Below, piece after piece: positions 28,727-37,696 of a stretch of DNA of 64,000 bases. The first letter of the stretch is position 1. The number at the start of each line of letters is the position of its first letter. Source of the stretch: Pseudomonas serbica (lineage in GTDB: Bacteria > Pseudomonadota > Gammaproteobacteria > Pseudomonadales > Pseudomonadaceae); assembly GCF_028823535.1 (NCBI RefSeq), contig NZ_JAQIYM010000003.1, positions 1 through 64,000 on the forward strand, read 5' to 3'. Below the pieces are notes generated by a model. That model saw only the letters and a program-made list of their open reading frames with translations, ran no database searches and had not been told where the DNA came from. Made by a program: the position numbers and the translations under genes.

Positions 28727-29247
28727 TCTTCCTGCTCAGCCAGGTCGCGGGCATAACGTTGCGAGTTATGCACGTAGTGAGCGGCGCTCGCTTCCAGCAT
28801 CTTTTTCTGCGGTTCGGTCAATTCGCGCACCACCTTGCCGGGCGAGCCCATGACCAGCGAACCGTCGGGTATCTCCTTGCCTTCGCCGATCAATGAATTG
28901 GCGCCGATGATGCAGTTCTTGCCGATTTTCGCGCCATTGAGGATCACCGCATTGATGCCGATGAGGCTGTAGTCACCTACAGTGCAGCCATGCAGCATGG
29001 CGTTGTGGCCGATGGTCACGCCGGTACCGATGGTCAGCGGGTAGCCCATGTCGGTATGCATCACGGTGCCATCCTGGACGTTGCTGTTCTTGCCGATCAG
29101 GATCAGCTCGTTGTCGCCCCGCAGCACGGCGTTGAACCAGACGTTGGCGCCCTCTTCCAGTTTGACCTTGCCCACCAGCACGGCATTGGGAGCGACCCAG
29201 CTCTGTGGGTGGGTCTCGACACGGGCGTCGCCCAGGCGGTATTTCAT
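28723..29247 (-). CDS. Gamma-carbonic anhydrase family protein
   Basis: A 174-residue left-handed beta-helix protein with hexapeptide repeats from about residue 15 to 135 and a C-terminal helix. The zinc ligands of the gamma class align with His64 (VMHTD), His81 and His86 (IGHNAMLHG). Many bacterial relatives (YrdA, PaaY-like) are trimers with weak or no carbonic anhydrase activity, so the catalytic role is tentative. First gene of a two-gene unit with the DUF1289 gene. Confidence 0.9.
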   Translation of the reverse strand: MKYRLGDARVETHPQSWVAPNAVLVGKVKLEEGANVWFNAVLRGDNELILIGKNSNVQDGTVMHTDMGYPLTIGTGVTIGHNAMLHGCTVGDYSLIGINAVILNGAKIGKNCIIGANSLIGEGKEIPDGSLVMGSPGKVVRELTEPQKKMLEASAAHYVHNSQRYARDLAEQEE

Positions 29248-29303
29248 CGTGTTGTCCTCAAGGCACAGGCAGCGGCGAGTTCAGGCCATTGGAGTGATGG
29301 CTT

Positions 29304-29903
29304 TCAGGTGTTGATAAAACTTTTCGGCGGTTGGTGCAGGCTGATTTTCGCGTCATAGAGCAGATTGATCAACTCTACGATCATGATCGCCGTCAGGCCC
29401 CAGATCTTGAATTCACCATAGCGATAGCTCGGCACATACCAACTGCGCCCCTGGTAGTCGATGCGATGGGTATGTTCGCGCGGGTCCTTGCGGAAGAACT
29501 CCAGGGGCACATTGAACACGGCGGCGATCTCGGCATCGTTGGCCCGGTATTCGACGAAATCCGGAATCACCCCGACATAGGGCGTGACCATGATGCCGTG
29601 CAGGGAGATCAACGGACTAAGCGGGCCGATCACTTCGACCAGGCCCGGTGGCAGGCCGATCTCTTCCTCGGCTTCGCGCAGGGCGGTAAAAATCAGGTCG
29701 GGGTCTTCGGGGTCGCGTCGACCACCAGGGAAAGCGACTTCGCCACCATGGGTCGACAACCCGCTGGCGCGCAGGGTCAATACCAATTCCGGCTCGTCAC
29801 TGCGAGTAATCGGCACCAGGACGGCGGCCTCGGGGAAACGTCGGTCAGTCTCCAGCGTGCGCGGTGTGTGGTGACTTACCCGATGCAGTAGCTCGTCCAG
29901 CAT
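29304..29903 (-). CDS. NUDIX family CoA pyrophosphatase
   Basis: A 199-residue hydrolase predicted to cleave CoA and CoA esters to phosphopantetheine and 3',5'-ADP. It has the extended UPF0035 signature STHGGEVAFPGGRRDPED directly before the Nudix box, with catalytic REAEEEIGL. LSPLISLHGIMVTPYVG follows as in NudL. It lies 56 bases upstream of the carbonic anhydrase-like gene on the same strand, so the three genes may be one operon. Confidence 0.92.
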   Translation of the reverse strand: MLDELLHRVSHHTPRTLETDRRFPEAAVLVPITRSDEPELVLTLRASGLSTHGGEVAFPGGRRDPEDPDLIFTALREAEEEIGLPPGLVEVIGPLSPLISLHGIMVTPYVGVIPDFVEYRANDAEIAAVFNVPLEFFRKDPREHTHRIDYQGRSWYVPSYRYGEFKIWGLTAIMIVELINLLYDAKISLHQPPKSFINT

Positions 29904-30050
29904 GAGTGTTCTCGATCAGTGCCTTACCCTGCATCATGCACCAATCGCCGCGGTCGCCCAACCCCCCGGACAGTGGCATGTCGCGAAACGACAACTTGCC
30001 GACAGCCACCGCCGCACGCCAAGATAGGCGCAGCATTCAGGAACCCAAGC

Positions 30051-30602
30051 ATGAAATTTTGCAGTCAGTGCGGCAACCCGGTGACCCAACGCATTCCCGA
30101 GGGCGATTCTCGCCTGCGTTTTGTCTGCGACAGCTGTCACACCATTCACTACCAGAACCCCAACATCGTCGCCGGTTGCGTGCCGACCTGGGGCACTCAG
30201 GTGTTGTTGTGCCGCCGCGCCATCGAGCCGCGCCGGGGCTACTGGACCCTGCCCGCCGGCTTCATGGAAAACGGCGAGACCATCGAGCAGGCGGCCATTC
30301 GCGAGACCGCCGAGGAAGCCTGCGCCCGGGTGCGCAACCTGAGCATCTATACGCTGATCGATGTGCCGCACATCAGCCAGGTGCACGTCTTCTTCCGCGC
30401 CGAACTGGCGGACCTGGATTTTGCTGCAGGCCCCGAGAGCCTGGAAGTGCAACTATTCGACGAAGCCGACATCCCTTGGGACGAGCTGGCTTTCCGCACG
30501 GTGGGCCGTACCTTAGAATGCTTCTTCGCTGACCGGCGGACCGAGGTCTATCCCGTCCGGTCCGAATCGATCCCGCCGCTGGTTCAGCCTGTCATCATTT
30601 GA
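30051..30602 (+). CDS. NUDIX hydrolase with N-terminal zinc ribbon
   Basis: 183 residues. Four Cys (4, 7, 26, 29) in MKFCSQCGN and FVCDSCH form a zinc ribbon, and the Nudix box GFMENGETIEQAAIRETAEE lies near residue 75-95; the usual Gly after EE is replaced by Cys. The arrangement resembles short NudC-type proteins that hydrolyse NADH, FAD or ADP-ribose. AGGAA precedes the ATG; the longer open frame upstream overlaps the divergent NUDIX gene promoter. It is divergent from the CoA pyrophosphatase gene. Confidence 0.88.
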   Translation: MKFCSQCGNPVTQRIPEGDSRLRFVCDSCHTIHYQNPNIVAGCVPTWGTQVLLCRRAIEPRRGYWTLPAGFMENGETIEQAAIRETAEEACARVRNLSIYTLIDVPHISQVHVFFRAELADLDFAAGPESLEVQLFDEADIPWDELAFRTVGRTLECFFADRRTEVYPVRSESIPPLVQPVII

Positions 30603-30727
30603 TGTCATCTTGGTATCATTACCAGGCGCACTACGATCGTCCGAACTCGGCCCGAACCTTCGGCAGCGCCTGCAAAAACACCTATAAATATATATATAGT
30701 CGCGACACCTCTTGGGGAATCGTTTCA

Positions 30728-31231
30728 ATGCGCTGGTTGCTTGCCCTTTTCTGCTTGTCGTTCATCACGGTGTCCCAGGCTACCGCCATGGAACCCCTGA
30801 ACGGCAAGGTCATCGAGAAAATCCTGGTTCTCAAGTCTGCCCATCAATTGCAATTGATCAATGACGGCAAGCCGTTCAAGACCTACCGCATTTCCCTGGG
30901 CAAGCGGCCCAAGGGAGCGAAGCTGATGGAAGGCGACAAACGCACGCCCGAAGGTTTCTACTGGATCGACTGGCGCAAGGTCAGCGACCGCTTCAACCTG
31001 GCGATGCACATTTCCTATCCGAACATCACCGATTCCGCCCGTTCACGGCGCGAAGGTGTCGATCCCGGCGGCATGATCATGATCCATGGCACCCCGGACA
31101 CCGAAGAAAACCCCGAGCACCTGTTCCACACCCTGGACTGGACCGACGGCTGCATCGCCATGCGCAACATGGACATGCGCGAAATCTGGAACCTGGTGCC
31201 GGACGGCACGATGATCGAGATTCGCCCGTAA
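30728..31231 (+). CDS. L,D-transpeptidase family protein (YkuD/ErfK)
   Basis: A 167-residue secreted protein with a signal peptide ending near SQATA (residues 16-20) and a YkuD domain over the rest. The catalytic pair His120 (MIMIHGTP) and Cys142 (TDGCIAMRN) is present; the usual SHGC is here TDGC. Family members form 3-3 peptidoglycan cross-links or tether lipoproteins. GGGGAA precedes the ATG. An AT run (TATAAATATATATATAG) about 45 bases upstream probably contains its -10 element. Confidence 0.88.
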   Translation: MRWLLALFCLSFITVSQATAMEPLNGKVIEKILVLKSAHQLQLINDGKPFKTYRISLGKRPKGAKLMEGDKRTPEGFYWIDWRKVSDRFNLAMHISYPNITDSARSRREGVDPGGMIMIHGTPDTEENPEHLFHTLDWTDGCIAMRNMDMREIWNLVPDGTMIEIRP

Positions 31232-31242
31232 GATGCCGGATT

Positions 31243-31267
31243 AGCGTTCCCATACCGTGGGAACGCT
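31243..31267. repeat. Hairpin repeat of the CGTGGGAACG type
   Basis: Perfect 10-bp stem AGCGTTCCCA with TGGGAACGCT around a 5-base loop, just after the L,D-transpeptidase stop. It has no T-run. A related CGTGGGAATG hairpin lies at 52114-52152. Confidence 0.7.
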
Positions 31268-31357
31268 GCCCGCACTGACCTGCGCGCCACGCCTGCAACG
31301 GGCTGATGGCCAGGACCTGTGCAGATCCTGAACGCTCCCCGAATATCCCCTCCCCCA

Positions 31358-31385
31358 TTGAAACCACCCAAGGCCTGCCCCATCT
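31358..31385 (+). promoter_or_regulatory. Predicted heat-shock (RpoH, sigma32) promoter of asrA
   Basis: TTGAAA at 31358-31363 and CCCCATCT at 31378-31385 are 14 bases apart. These match the sigma32 elements CTTGAAA and CCCCATNT with normal spacing, missing only the first C of the -35 element. Transcription would start about 25 bases before the asrA ATG. Confidence 0.75.
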
Positions 31386-31415
31386 AAGACCCATACTCCA
31401 TTGCGCAGGTGCCCC

Positions 31416-33833
31416 ATGAGCGACCAGCAAGCATTCCCCGAAGACCCCAGCGAATACGCCGACCCGCAAGCCGCCGAACACCACACCACCGGCAAGGGCC
31501 TGGCCCTGCCCGGCCAGAACCTGCCGGACAAGGTCTACATCATTCCGATTCACAACCGCCCCTTCTTCCCGGCCCAGGTCCTGCCGGTCATCGTCAATGA
31601 AGAACCCTGGGCTGAAACCCTCGACCTGGTCGCCAAATCCGATCATCACTCCCTGGCCCTGTTCTACATGGACACCCCCCAGGAAGACCCGCGCCATTTC
31701 GACACCTCGGCCCTGCCGCTGTACGGCACACTGGTCAAGGTGCACCACGCCAGCCGCGAAAACGGCAAACTGCAATTCGTCGCCCAGGGCCTGACCCGTG
31801 TGCGCCTCAAGACCTGGCTCAAGCACCATCGCCCGCCGTACCTGGTGGAAGTCGAATACCCGCACCAGCCCACCGAGCCGACCGACGAGGTCAAGGCCTA
31901 CGGGATGGCGCTGATCAATGCGATCAAGGAACTGCTACCGCTCAACCCGCTGTACAGCGAAGAGCTGAAGAACTACCTCAACCGCTTCAGCCCCAACGAT
32001 CCGTCGCCGCTGACCGACTTTGCCGCCGCCCTGACATCGGCGACCGGCAGCGAGCTGCAGGAAGTGCTCGACTGCGTGCCGATGCTCAAGCGCATGGAAA
32101 AAGTCCTGCCGATGCTGCGAAAGGAAGTCGAAGTCGCGCGCCTGCAAAAAGAGATTTCCGCTGAAGTGAACCGCAAGATCGGTGAGCACCAGCGCGAGTT
32201 CTTCCTCAAGGAACAACTCAAGGTCATCCAGCAGGAGCTGGGGCTGACCAAGGACGACCGCAGCGCTGACCTCGAACAGTTCGAGCAGCGACTGGTGGGC
32301 AAAGTCCTGCCGGCGCAGGTGCAGAAACGCCTCGAAGAAGAGATGAACAAGCTGTCGATCCTCGAAACCGGCTCGCCAGAGTACGCCGTCACCCGCAATT
32401 ACATCGACTGGGCGACCTCGGTGCCGTGGGGCGTGTACGGTGAGGACAAACTCGACCTCAAGCACGCGCGCAAGGTGCTGGACAACCACCACGCCGGCCT
32501 AGACGACATCAAGGACCGCATCCTCGAGTTTCTCGCGGTCGGTGCCTACAAAGGCGAGATCAGCGGTTCCATCGTATTGCTGGTGGGGCCGCCGGGCGTG
32601 GGTAAGACCAGCGTCGGCAAATCCATCGCCGAATCCCTTGGCCGACCGTTCTACCGCTTCAGCGTGGGCGGCATGCGTGACGAGGCTGAAATCAAGGGCC
32701 ATCGCCGAACGTACATCGGCGCGCAACCGGGCAAACTGGTGCAGGCGCTCAAAGACGTCGAAGTGATGAACCCGGTGATCATGCTCGATGAAATCGACAA
32801 GATGGGCCAAAGCTATCAGGGTGACCCGGCCTCGGCGCTATTGGAAACCCTCGACCCGGAGCAGAACGTCGAATTCCTCGACCACTACCTCGATCTGCGC
32901 ATGGACCTGTCGAAAGTGCTGTTCGTCTGCACCGCCAACACCCTGGATTCGATTCCCGGCCCCTTGCTGGACCGGATGGAAGTGATCCGCCTGTCGGGCT
33001 ACATCACCGAAGAAAAAGTCGCCATCGCCAAGCGTCACCTGTGGCCAAAACAACTGGAGAAGGCCGGGGTGTCGAAAAGCAGCCTGAGCATCAGCGACAG
33101 CGCCCTCAAGGCGCTGATCGACGGTTATGCCCGTGAAGCCGGGGTCCGCCAGCTGGAAAAAAACCTCGGCAAACTGGTGCGCAAAGCCGTGGTGAAGCTG
33201 CTCGAAGATCCACAGGCAACGATCAAGATTGGCCCGAAAGACCTCGAATCGTCGCTGGGCAAACCGGTGTTCCGTAACGAGCAGGTACTTTCCGGCATCG
33301 GCGTGATCACTGGCCTGGCCTGGACCAGCATGGGTGGCGCCACCTTGCCGATCGAAGCGACGCGCATTCACACCCTCAATCGCGGCTTCAAACTCACCGG
33401 GCAATTGGGTGAGGTGATGAAGGAGTCGGCGGAAATTGCCTACAGCTACGTCAGCTCCAACCTGAAGTCGTTTGGCGGTGACCCGAAATTCTTCGACGAA
33501 GCGTTCGTCCACCTGCACGTTCCGGAAGGCGCCACCCCGAAAGACGGCCCGAGCGCCGGTGTGACCATGGCCAGCGCCCTGCTGTCCCTGGCCCGCAACC
33601 AGCCACCGAAAAAAGGCGTGGCCATGACCGGCGAACTGACGCTGACCGGGCATGTACTGCCGATTGGCGGGGTGCGTGAGAAGGTGATTGCGGCGCGCCG
33701 GCAGAAGATTTTCGAGCTGATTCTGCCGGAGTCTAACCGGGGTAATTTCGAGGAATTGCCGGAGTATCTGAAGGAAGGCATTACCGTGCATTTCGCCAAG
33801 CGGTTCGCCGATGTGGCGAAGGTGTTGTTCTGA
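31416..33833 (+). CDS. asrA: Lon-family ATP-dependent protease AsrA
   Basis: An 805-residue cytoplasmic AAA+ serine protease, a second Lon-type enzyme distinct from housekeeping Lon. Order: N-terminal substrate domain (about 40-240), AAA+ module with Walker A GPPGVGKT at 391-398 and Walker B VIMLDEIDK near 455, then the protease domain with the Ser713 (PKDGPSAG) and Lys756 (GGVREK) dyad. The order asrA, chagasin-like inhibitor, yhhN matches PA0779-PA0777 of P. aeruginosa, where AsrA is tied to the heat-shock response to tobramycin. ATG 31416 follows AGGT; an RpoH-type promoter is upstream. Confidence 0.93.
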   Translation: MSDQQAFPEDPSEYADPQAAEHHTTGKGLALPGQNLPDKVYIIPIHNRPFFPAQVLPVIVNEEPWAETLDLVAKSDHHSLALFYMDTPQEDPRHFDTSALPLYGTLVKVHHASRENGKLQFVAQGLTRVRLKTWLKHHRPPYLVEVEYPHQPTEPTDEVKAYGMALINAIKELLPLNPLYSEELKNYLNRFSPNDPSPLTDFAAALTSATGSELQEVLDCVPMLKRMEKVLPMLRKEVEVARLQKEISAEVNRKIGEHQREFFLKEQLKVIQQELGLTKDDRSADLEQFEQRLVGKVLPAQVQKRLEEEMNKLSILETGSPEYAVTRNYIDWATSVPWGVYGEDKLDLKHARKVLDNHHAGLDDIKDRILEFLAVGAYKGEISGSIVLLVGPPGVGKTSVGKSIAESLGRPFYRFSVGGMRDEAEIKGHRRTYIGAQPGKLVQALKDVEVMNPVIMLDEIDKMGQSYQGDPASALLETLDPEQNVEFLDHYLDLRMDLSKVLFVCTANTLDSIPGPLLDRMEVIRLSGYITEEKVAIAKRHLWPKQLEKAGVSKSSLSISDSALKALIDGYAREAGVRQLEKNLGKLVRKAVVKLLEDPQATIKIGPKDLESSLGKPVFRNEQVLSGIGVITGLAWTSMGGATLPIEATRIHTLNRGFKLTGQLGEVMKESAEIAYSYVSSNLKSFGGDPKFFDEAFVHLHVPEGATPKDGPSAGVTMASALLSLARNQPPKKGVAMTGELTLTGHVLPIGGVREKVIAARRQKIFELILPESNRGNFEELPEYLKEGITVHFAKRFADVAKVLF

Positions 33834-33837
33834 TGCT

Positions 33838-33954
33838 CCTGTAGCGACTGCGCTACTGCTATCGCTGGCAAGCCAGCTCCTACAGGGTTCTTTGGTGAAC
33901 ACTGAATTTGTGTTCAACGCAAACCATTGTAGGCGCTGGCTTGCCAGCGAAGGC
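33838..33954. repeat. REP cluster, family C
   Basis: Inverted copies of GGCAAGCCAGCTCCTAC (arm one 33861-33887, arm two 33929-33953, the second with GGCGCTGG) downstream of asrA, preceded by a broken partial copy from 33838. Confidence 0.85.
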
Positions 33955-34049
33955 GTCAGCCCTGACACCTCCTCTTTCCCTGGCTGTCACAATTTGTCTT
34001 ATCTCGGTTATGCTCGCCGTTCGTCGTGAACGCTGGAGCCGCTGAGCCT

Positions 34050-34442
34050 ATGTCCCCCACTCGCCTGTTTGTCCCCCTCGCCCTCGCCTTGCTGGCCGCC
34101 TGCGCCACGCAGCCGAAACAGAACGTGACCGTGGAAAAACAAAGCGAATGCCCGGTAAAACTCAGCAACGGGCAAAACCTGATCCTGACCCTGCCGAGCA
34201 ATCCAACCACGGGTTATCGCTGGTCGATCCAGGATTCGGCCGGTGGTGTGCTGCGCGCGCTCAGCCCTGAGGTCTACAGCAACCCGGAAGATGCCGGTGT
34301 CGTCGGCGCTGCCGGTGTTTCCACCTGGCGATTCCAGGCCTTTGCCACTGGCACGGGACGTCTACGCCTGACTTCGCAACAACCCTGGGCTCCGGAAGTG
34401 CTGCCGGCGGATGCCTTCGACTGCGCCATTTCGGTCAACTGA
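34050..34442 (+). CDS. icp: Chagasin-type (MEROPS I42) peptidase inhibitor lipoprotein
   Basis: 130 residues with a lipoprotein signal, lipobox LLAAC with Cys18, so it should be membrane-anchored in the periplasm. The mature part is an Ig-like chagasin fold: NPTTGYRW at 51-58 is the first inhibitory loop, GTGRLRL near 101-107 the core strand and QPWAPE near 111-116 the RPW-type loop. C34 and C125 may form a disulfide. The family inhibits C1 (papain-like) cysteine peptidases. It lies between asrA and the yhhN-like gene, and its stop is two bases before the next start. Confidence 0.88.
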   Translation: MSPTRLFVPLALALLAACATQPKQNVTVEKQSECPVKLSNGQNLILTLPSNPTTGYRWSIQDSAGGVLRALSPEVYSNPEDAGVVGAAGVSTWRFQAFATGTGRLRLTSQQPWAPEVLPADAFDCAISVN

Positions 34443-34444
34443 CC

Positions 34445-35080
34445 GTGGGCTGGCTGATTCTGGCGCTGATGGGCGCGGTGACTTTTCTCTACGGCCTGAG
34501 CGTGCACGCTGCACTGCTTTGCCTGCTGGTCAAGCCGCTGCCGGTGCTGGCCCTGCTCGGCTGGCTGCACGACGCACCGCCCGGCGAGTATCGGCGCTGG
34601 ATCAGCCTCGGGTTGATTTTCTCCCTGCTCGGCGACGTGCTGCTGGCATGGCCGGGGGATTTGTTCGTGTTTGGCCTCGGAGCGTTCCTGGTCGCCCATC
34701 TGGCCTATCTAAAGGCTTATTTGAGCGACTGCAGGCGGCTGGCCCTGTTGCCGCTGATCCTGGCCCTCAGCGTCGGCGTCGTGTTGCTGGGAGTTCTGAT
34801 CTCTCACGGGCTGGGGCCGTTGCTGATTCCGGTGATCGTCTACGGGCTGGCGATCAGCGCCATGCTCTGGCGTGCGCTGGCGCGGCTCGGCAGCGACGTG
34901 CCCAAGCGTTCGGCGCTGTTGGCGGCAGCAGGCGCGGTGGCGTTTGTGTTCTCGGACAGCATGATTGGTATCAGTCGCTTTGTTGAGCCGTTCGATGCGG
35001 CGCCCTATGTGATCATCCTCAGCTACTGGCTGGGGCAATGGGGCATCACCGCCTCGGCGTTCACTCAAAAACTGCGCTAG
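34445..35080 (+). CDS. YhhN family (lysoplasmalogenase-like) membrane protein
   Basis: A 211-residue inner-membrane protein with seven to eight helices. The family motifs LIFSLLGDVLLAWPGD (near 60) and FVFSDSMIGISRF (near 160) carry the conserved Asp residues of TMEM86/YhhN lysoplasmalogenases, which hydrolyse vinyl-ether lysolipids; bacterial function is little known. It starts with GTG two bases after the inhibitor stop, so translation is coupled. Confidence 0.85.
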   Translation: MGWLILALMGAVTFLYGLSVHAALLCLLVKPLPVLALLGWLHDAPPGEYRRWISLGLIFSLLGDVLLAWPGDLFVFGLGAFLVAHLAYLKAYLSDCRRLALLPLILALSVGVVLLGVLISHGLGPLLIPVIVYGLAISAMLWRALARLGSDVPKRSALLAAAGAVAFVFSDSMIGISRFVEPFDAAPYVIILSYWLGQWGITASAFTQKLR

Positions 35081-35129
35081 CAATACACAGATTGCCCACA
35101 GCCCTCATGCTCAGGAACACGCTCGTTTC

Positions 35130-35149
35130 ATGCACTTACTTGAGTGCAT
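35130..35149. promoter_or_regulatory. Inverted repeat, possible operator upstream of the M4 protease
   Basis: Perfect 7-bp arms ATGCACT and AGTGCAT separated by six bases, about 160 bases before the protease start in an AT-rich gap. No T-run follows, so it is more like a protein-binding site than a terminator. No regulator is assigned. Confidence 0.3.
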
Positions 35150-35311
35150 ATTGGTGTACACCGCTAACGCTCCCTCCTCCGCAAACAACCACCGAATAAC
35201 TTATCTCATTACGATTGAAAGCAAACCTATCAGTTCTGTCAGGTGTAAGACGCCGACACTTCATGACACGCTCAGGATGACTCAACGCCTACTGACAATG
35301 AAGGAACGCTT

Positions 35312-36859
35312 ATGTATGGCCGTCTCGCACCACATCTACTTGGCACGCTTTCCATCATGTTGCCGCTCTTCACGCTCGCTGCTTCCATTGAGGAAGTTGA
35401 CGACAAGGGAGTGGGTTCAGATGCTCACACTCAATACGCATTAAAGCTTGATGAACTGCATCTTGTAGCAAAGGGGGAGCCTATTGCACTCGCTGGCAAA
35501 CGATCGGTGCAACGCATGTCTCAGACCTACCGAGGCATATCCATATATGGCCATGGCGTTGCTATTGAGCGCGATGCCCAAGGACAGGTCATCCATGCCA
35601 GCGGCCGCTACCTGCAAGGGATTGAGCACGATTTACCCCACGTAGAACCGGAGCTGGATGCAAATCAGGCAGTAGAGGCATTGCAAGAGCAATGGCGGAT
35701 CAAAAAAGGCGAAACATCCAAGGCAGCGACCTTCACAAGTACAAAACTTTTTATCTATCAGCCACGTCATGAGAGCAAGGCGCGACTGATTTATCGAGTG
35801 TCTTATAGTACCGATGCCAAGACCAAGACTGGGATCCCGTCTAACCCGACCGGGTTGATCGATGCCGCGACCGGAGAAGTACTCAAATCGTGGGAAGGCG
35901 TTGCGTCGCTGGAGACTCGACCTGCCTATGGTCCCGGTGGCAATGTGCTGATTGGCGAGTATCGCTACGGTAATGAGCGTCCAACGTTGCCTTCCACGCA
36001 ACGGGGCCATGCGTGCTCGTTCGATCACAATGGCATCCAGATATTCTACGGAACTATCCAGGTACCCTCTCCCCCTTGGATATTTCCGTGCCCTTTTAGC
36101 GTTCAGGAGACAATCAATGGCGGCTACACGCCGGTCAACGATTTATATTTCCACACGATTATTACCAGAGACTTGTATCTAGACATACTGGGCGTCCAGC
36201 CAATAATCGGCGGACTGAAGATGCTCTTCTTAACTGCCAAGGGCGATGGCGCGGGATGGAGTACAACTGAGAACATGGGGGTTTTCCTCTCCGGAGCGAC
36301 GTCGTTTCATCCCATGGTAAGCCAGGACATCGTTGCCCATGAGATCAGTCATGGCTTTTCCTTGCAGAACTCGGGCCTGGAAGATTCTTCGGCACAGGAA
36401 GGTGGAATTAATGAGGCGTTTTCGGACATGTCCGGCGAGGCGGCCAAGTACCGCAGGAACGGCAAAAGTGATTTTGTCATCGCGAGCTCCATTACCAAGC
36501 CTGACGGCGATTACGGTTATCTCGGCGGGCTCCGTCAGATGTGTCACCAGTCCACCGATGGGCACTCCATCGAACATGCCTCAGAGTTCGACGTAAATGG
36601 AATGGATGCGCATTATTCCAGCGGTGTCTACAACAAGGCTTACTGCTTATTGTCCAAGACACCAAGCTGGGAACAGCGCAAGGCTTTCCAGGTGTTCGCG
36701 CTGGCCAATCACAGCTATTGGAGTCAAGACGAAACCTTTGATACCGCCGCTTGCGGCGCCGAGCAGGCAGCACGAGCGTTAGGCCATCCCGTTGCGGACT
36801 TGCAAAAGGCCTTGGCCGAGGTGGGCGTACAGTGCGCCAAAGGCACTCCCATTGGCTAA
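35312..36859 (+). CDS. LasB-like M4 (thermolysin-family) metalloprotease, divergent active site
   Basis: 515 residues: signal peptide (about 1-24), FTP/PepSY propeptide (about 40-200) and an M4 domain close to LasB in layout (205-508). Zinc ligands are intact: HEISH at 343-347, Glu368 in GGINEAFSD, and His434 in MDAHYSSGVYN. By alignment with mature LasB the NAYW substrate-binding motif is absent (GWST), Tyr155 is replaced by an acidic or small residue with one residue inserted, and calcium ligand Glu175 is Lys380-region GEAAK. Codon use and base content are visibly less GC-rich than in neighbours. AGGAA precedes the ATG. It may have altered specificity or weak activity. Confidence 0.88.
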   Translation: MYGRLAPHLLGTLSIMLPLFTLAASIEEVDDKGVGSDAHTQYALKLDELHLVAKGEPIALAGKRSVQRMSQTYRGISIYGHGVAIERDAQGQVIHASGRYLQGIEHDLPHVEPELDANQAVEALQEQWRIKKGETSKAATFTSTKLFIYQPRHESKARLIYRVSYSTDAKTKTGIPSNPTGLIDAATGEVLKSWEGVASLETRPAYGPGGNVLIGEYRYGNERPTLPSTQRGHACSFDHNGIQIFYGTIQVPSPPWIFPCPFSVQETINGGYTPVNDLYFHTIITRDLYLDILGVQPIIGGLKMLFLTAKGDGAGWSTTENMGVFLSGATSFHPMVSQDIVAHEISHGFSLQNSGLEDSSAQEGGINEAFSDMSGEAAKYRRNGKSDFVIASSITKPDGDYGYLGGLRQMCHQSTDGHSIEHASEFDVNGMDAHYSSGVYNKAYCLLSKTPSWEQRKAFQVFALANHSYWSQDETFDTAACGAEQAARALGHPVADLQKALAEVGVQCAKGTPIG

Positions 36860-36952
36860 GCGATCAGACCAACACGCTATCGAAATCCCGTCGCGGCACT
36901 CGGGTACCTAGGCTAAAATGCCGGCCTTTTCATCGACACCGCCGGAACCGCC

Positions 36953-37696
36953 GTGAGCAAAGAATCCGATCGCCTTTTCGCCCAGCCTTTGGCCCAGGTG
37001 CCTGACTTCGCCTTCAATGAGGACGTGGTGCGGGTGTTCCCGGACATGATCAAGCGCTCGGTGCCGGGTTACCCGACCATCGTCGAGAATCTCGGTGTGC
37101 TCGCCGCGCAATTCGCCCAACCGGGCAGCGTGCTCTACGACCTCGGTTCGTCCCTGGGCGCAGTGACCCAGGCGCTGCGTCGACATGTGCGCACCGAGGG
37201 TTGTCGCGTTGTCGCTGTGGATAACTCCGCGGCCATGGTCGAGCGATGCCGCGAATACTTGAACGGCCAGGACTCGATGTTCCAGGAGTTGCTGCCGGTG
37301 GACGTGATCGAGGGCGACATCCTCGCCCTGGAATTCAAACCGGCCTCGGTGGTGGCGCTGAATTTCACCCTGCAATTCATCGCGCCGGATCAGCGCACCG
37401 CGTTGCTGACGCGCATCCATCAATCGCTGTTGCCCGGTGGCGCCCTGATTCTCTCGGAAAAACTGCGTTTTGAAGACGAAAAGGAGCACGCGCTGCTCAC
37501 CGACCTGCATGTCGCCTTCAAGCGTGCCAACGGCTACAGCGAACTGGAAATCGCCCAGAAGCGCAGCGCCATCGAAAACGTCATGAAGCCCGACAGCCTC
37601 GAAGAACACCGCGAACGCCTGTTGGCCGCCGGGTTCTCGAAAGTCGTTCCGTGGTTCCAGTGTCTTAACTTTGCCTCGTTGATTGCCTTGCCATGA
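36953..37696 (+). CDS. cmoA: Carboxy-S-adenosyl-L-methionine synthase CmoA
   Basis: Makes carboxy-SAM from SAM and prephenate for tRNA wobble modification. 247 residues from a GTG start ([20 protein letters not shown]). The SAM-binding motif is [13 protein letters not shown] near 60, followed by [14 protein letters not shown] and [13 protein letters not shown]. It overlaps cmoB by four bases (ATGA), so both are made from one message. Confidence 0.97.
   Translation: MSKESDRLFAQPLAQVPDFAFNEDVVRVFPDMIKRSVPGYPTIVENLGVLAAQFAQPGSVLYDLGSSLGAVTQALRRHVRTEGCRVVAVDNSAAMVERCREYLNGQDSMFQELLPVDVIEGDILALEFKPASVVALNFTLQFIAPDQRTALLTRIHQSLLPGGALILSEKLRFEDEKEHALLTDLHVAFKRANGYSELEIAQKRSAIENVMKPDSLEEHRERLLAAGFSKVVPWFQCLNFASLIALP

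Noticed and set aside
30683..30700. AT-rich run TATAAATATATATATAG upstream of the L,D-transpeptidase gene
   Set aside because: Probably only the -10 region of that gene; no second feature such as a UP element or RNA thermometer can be supported.
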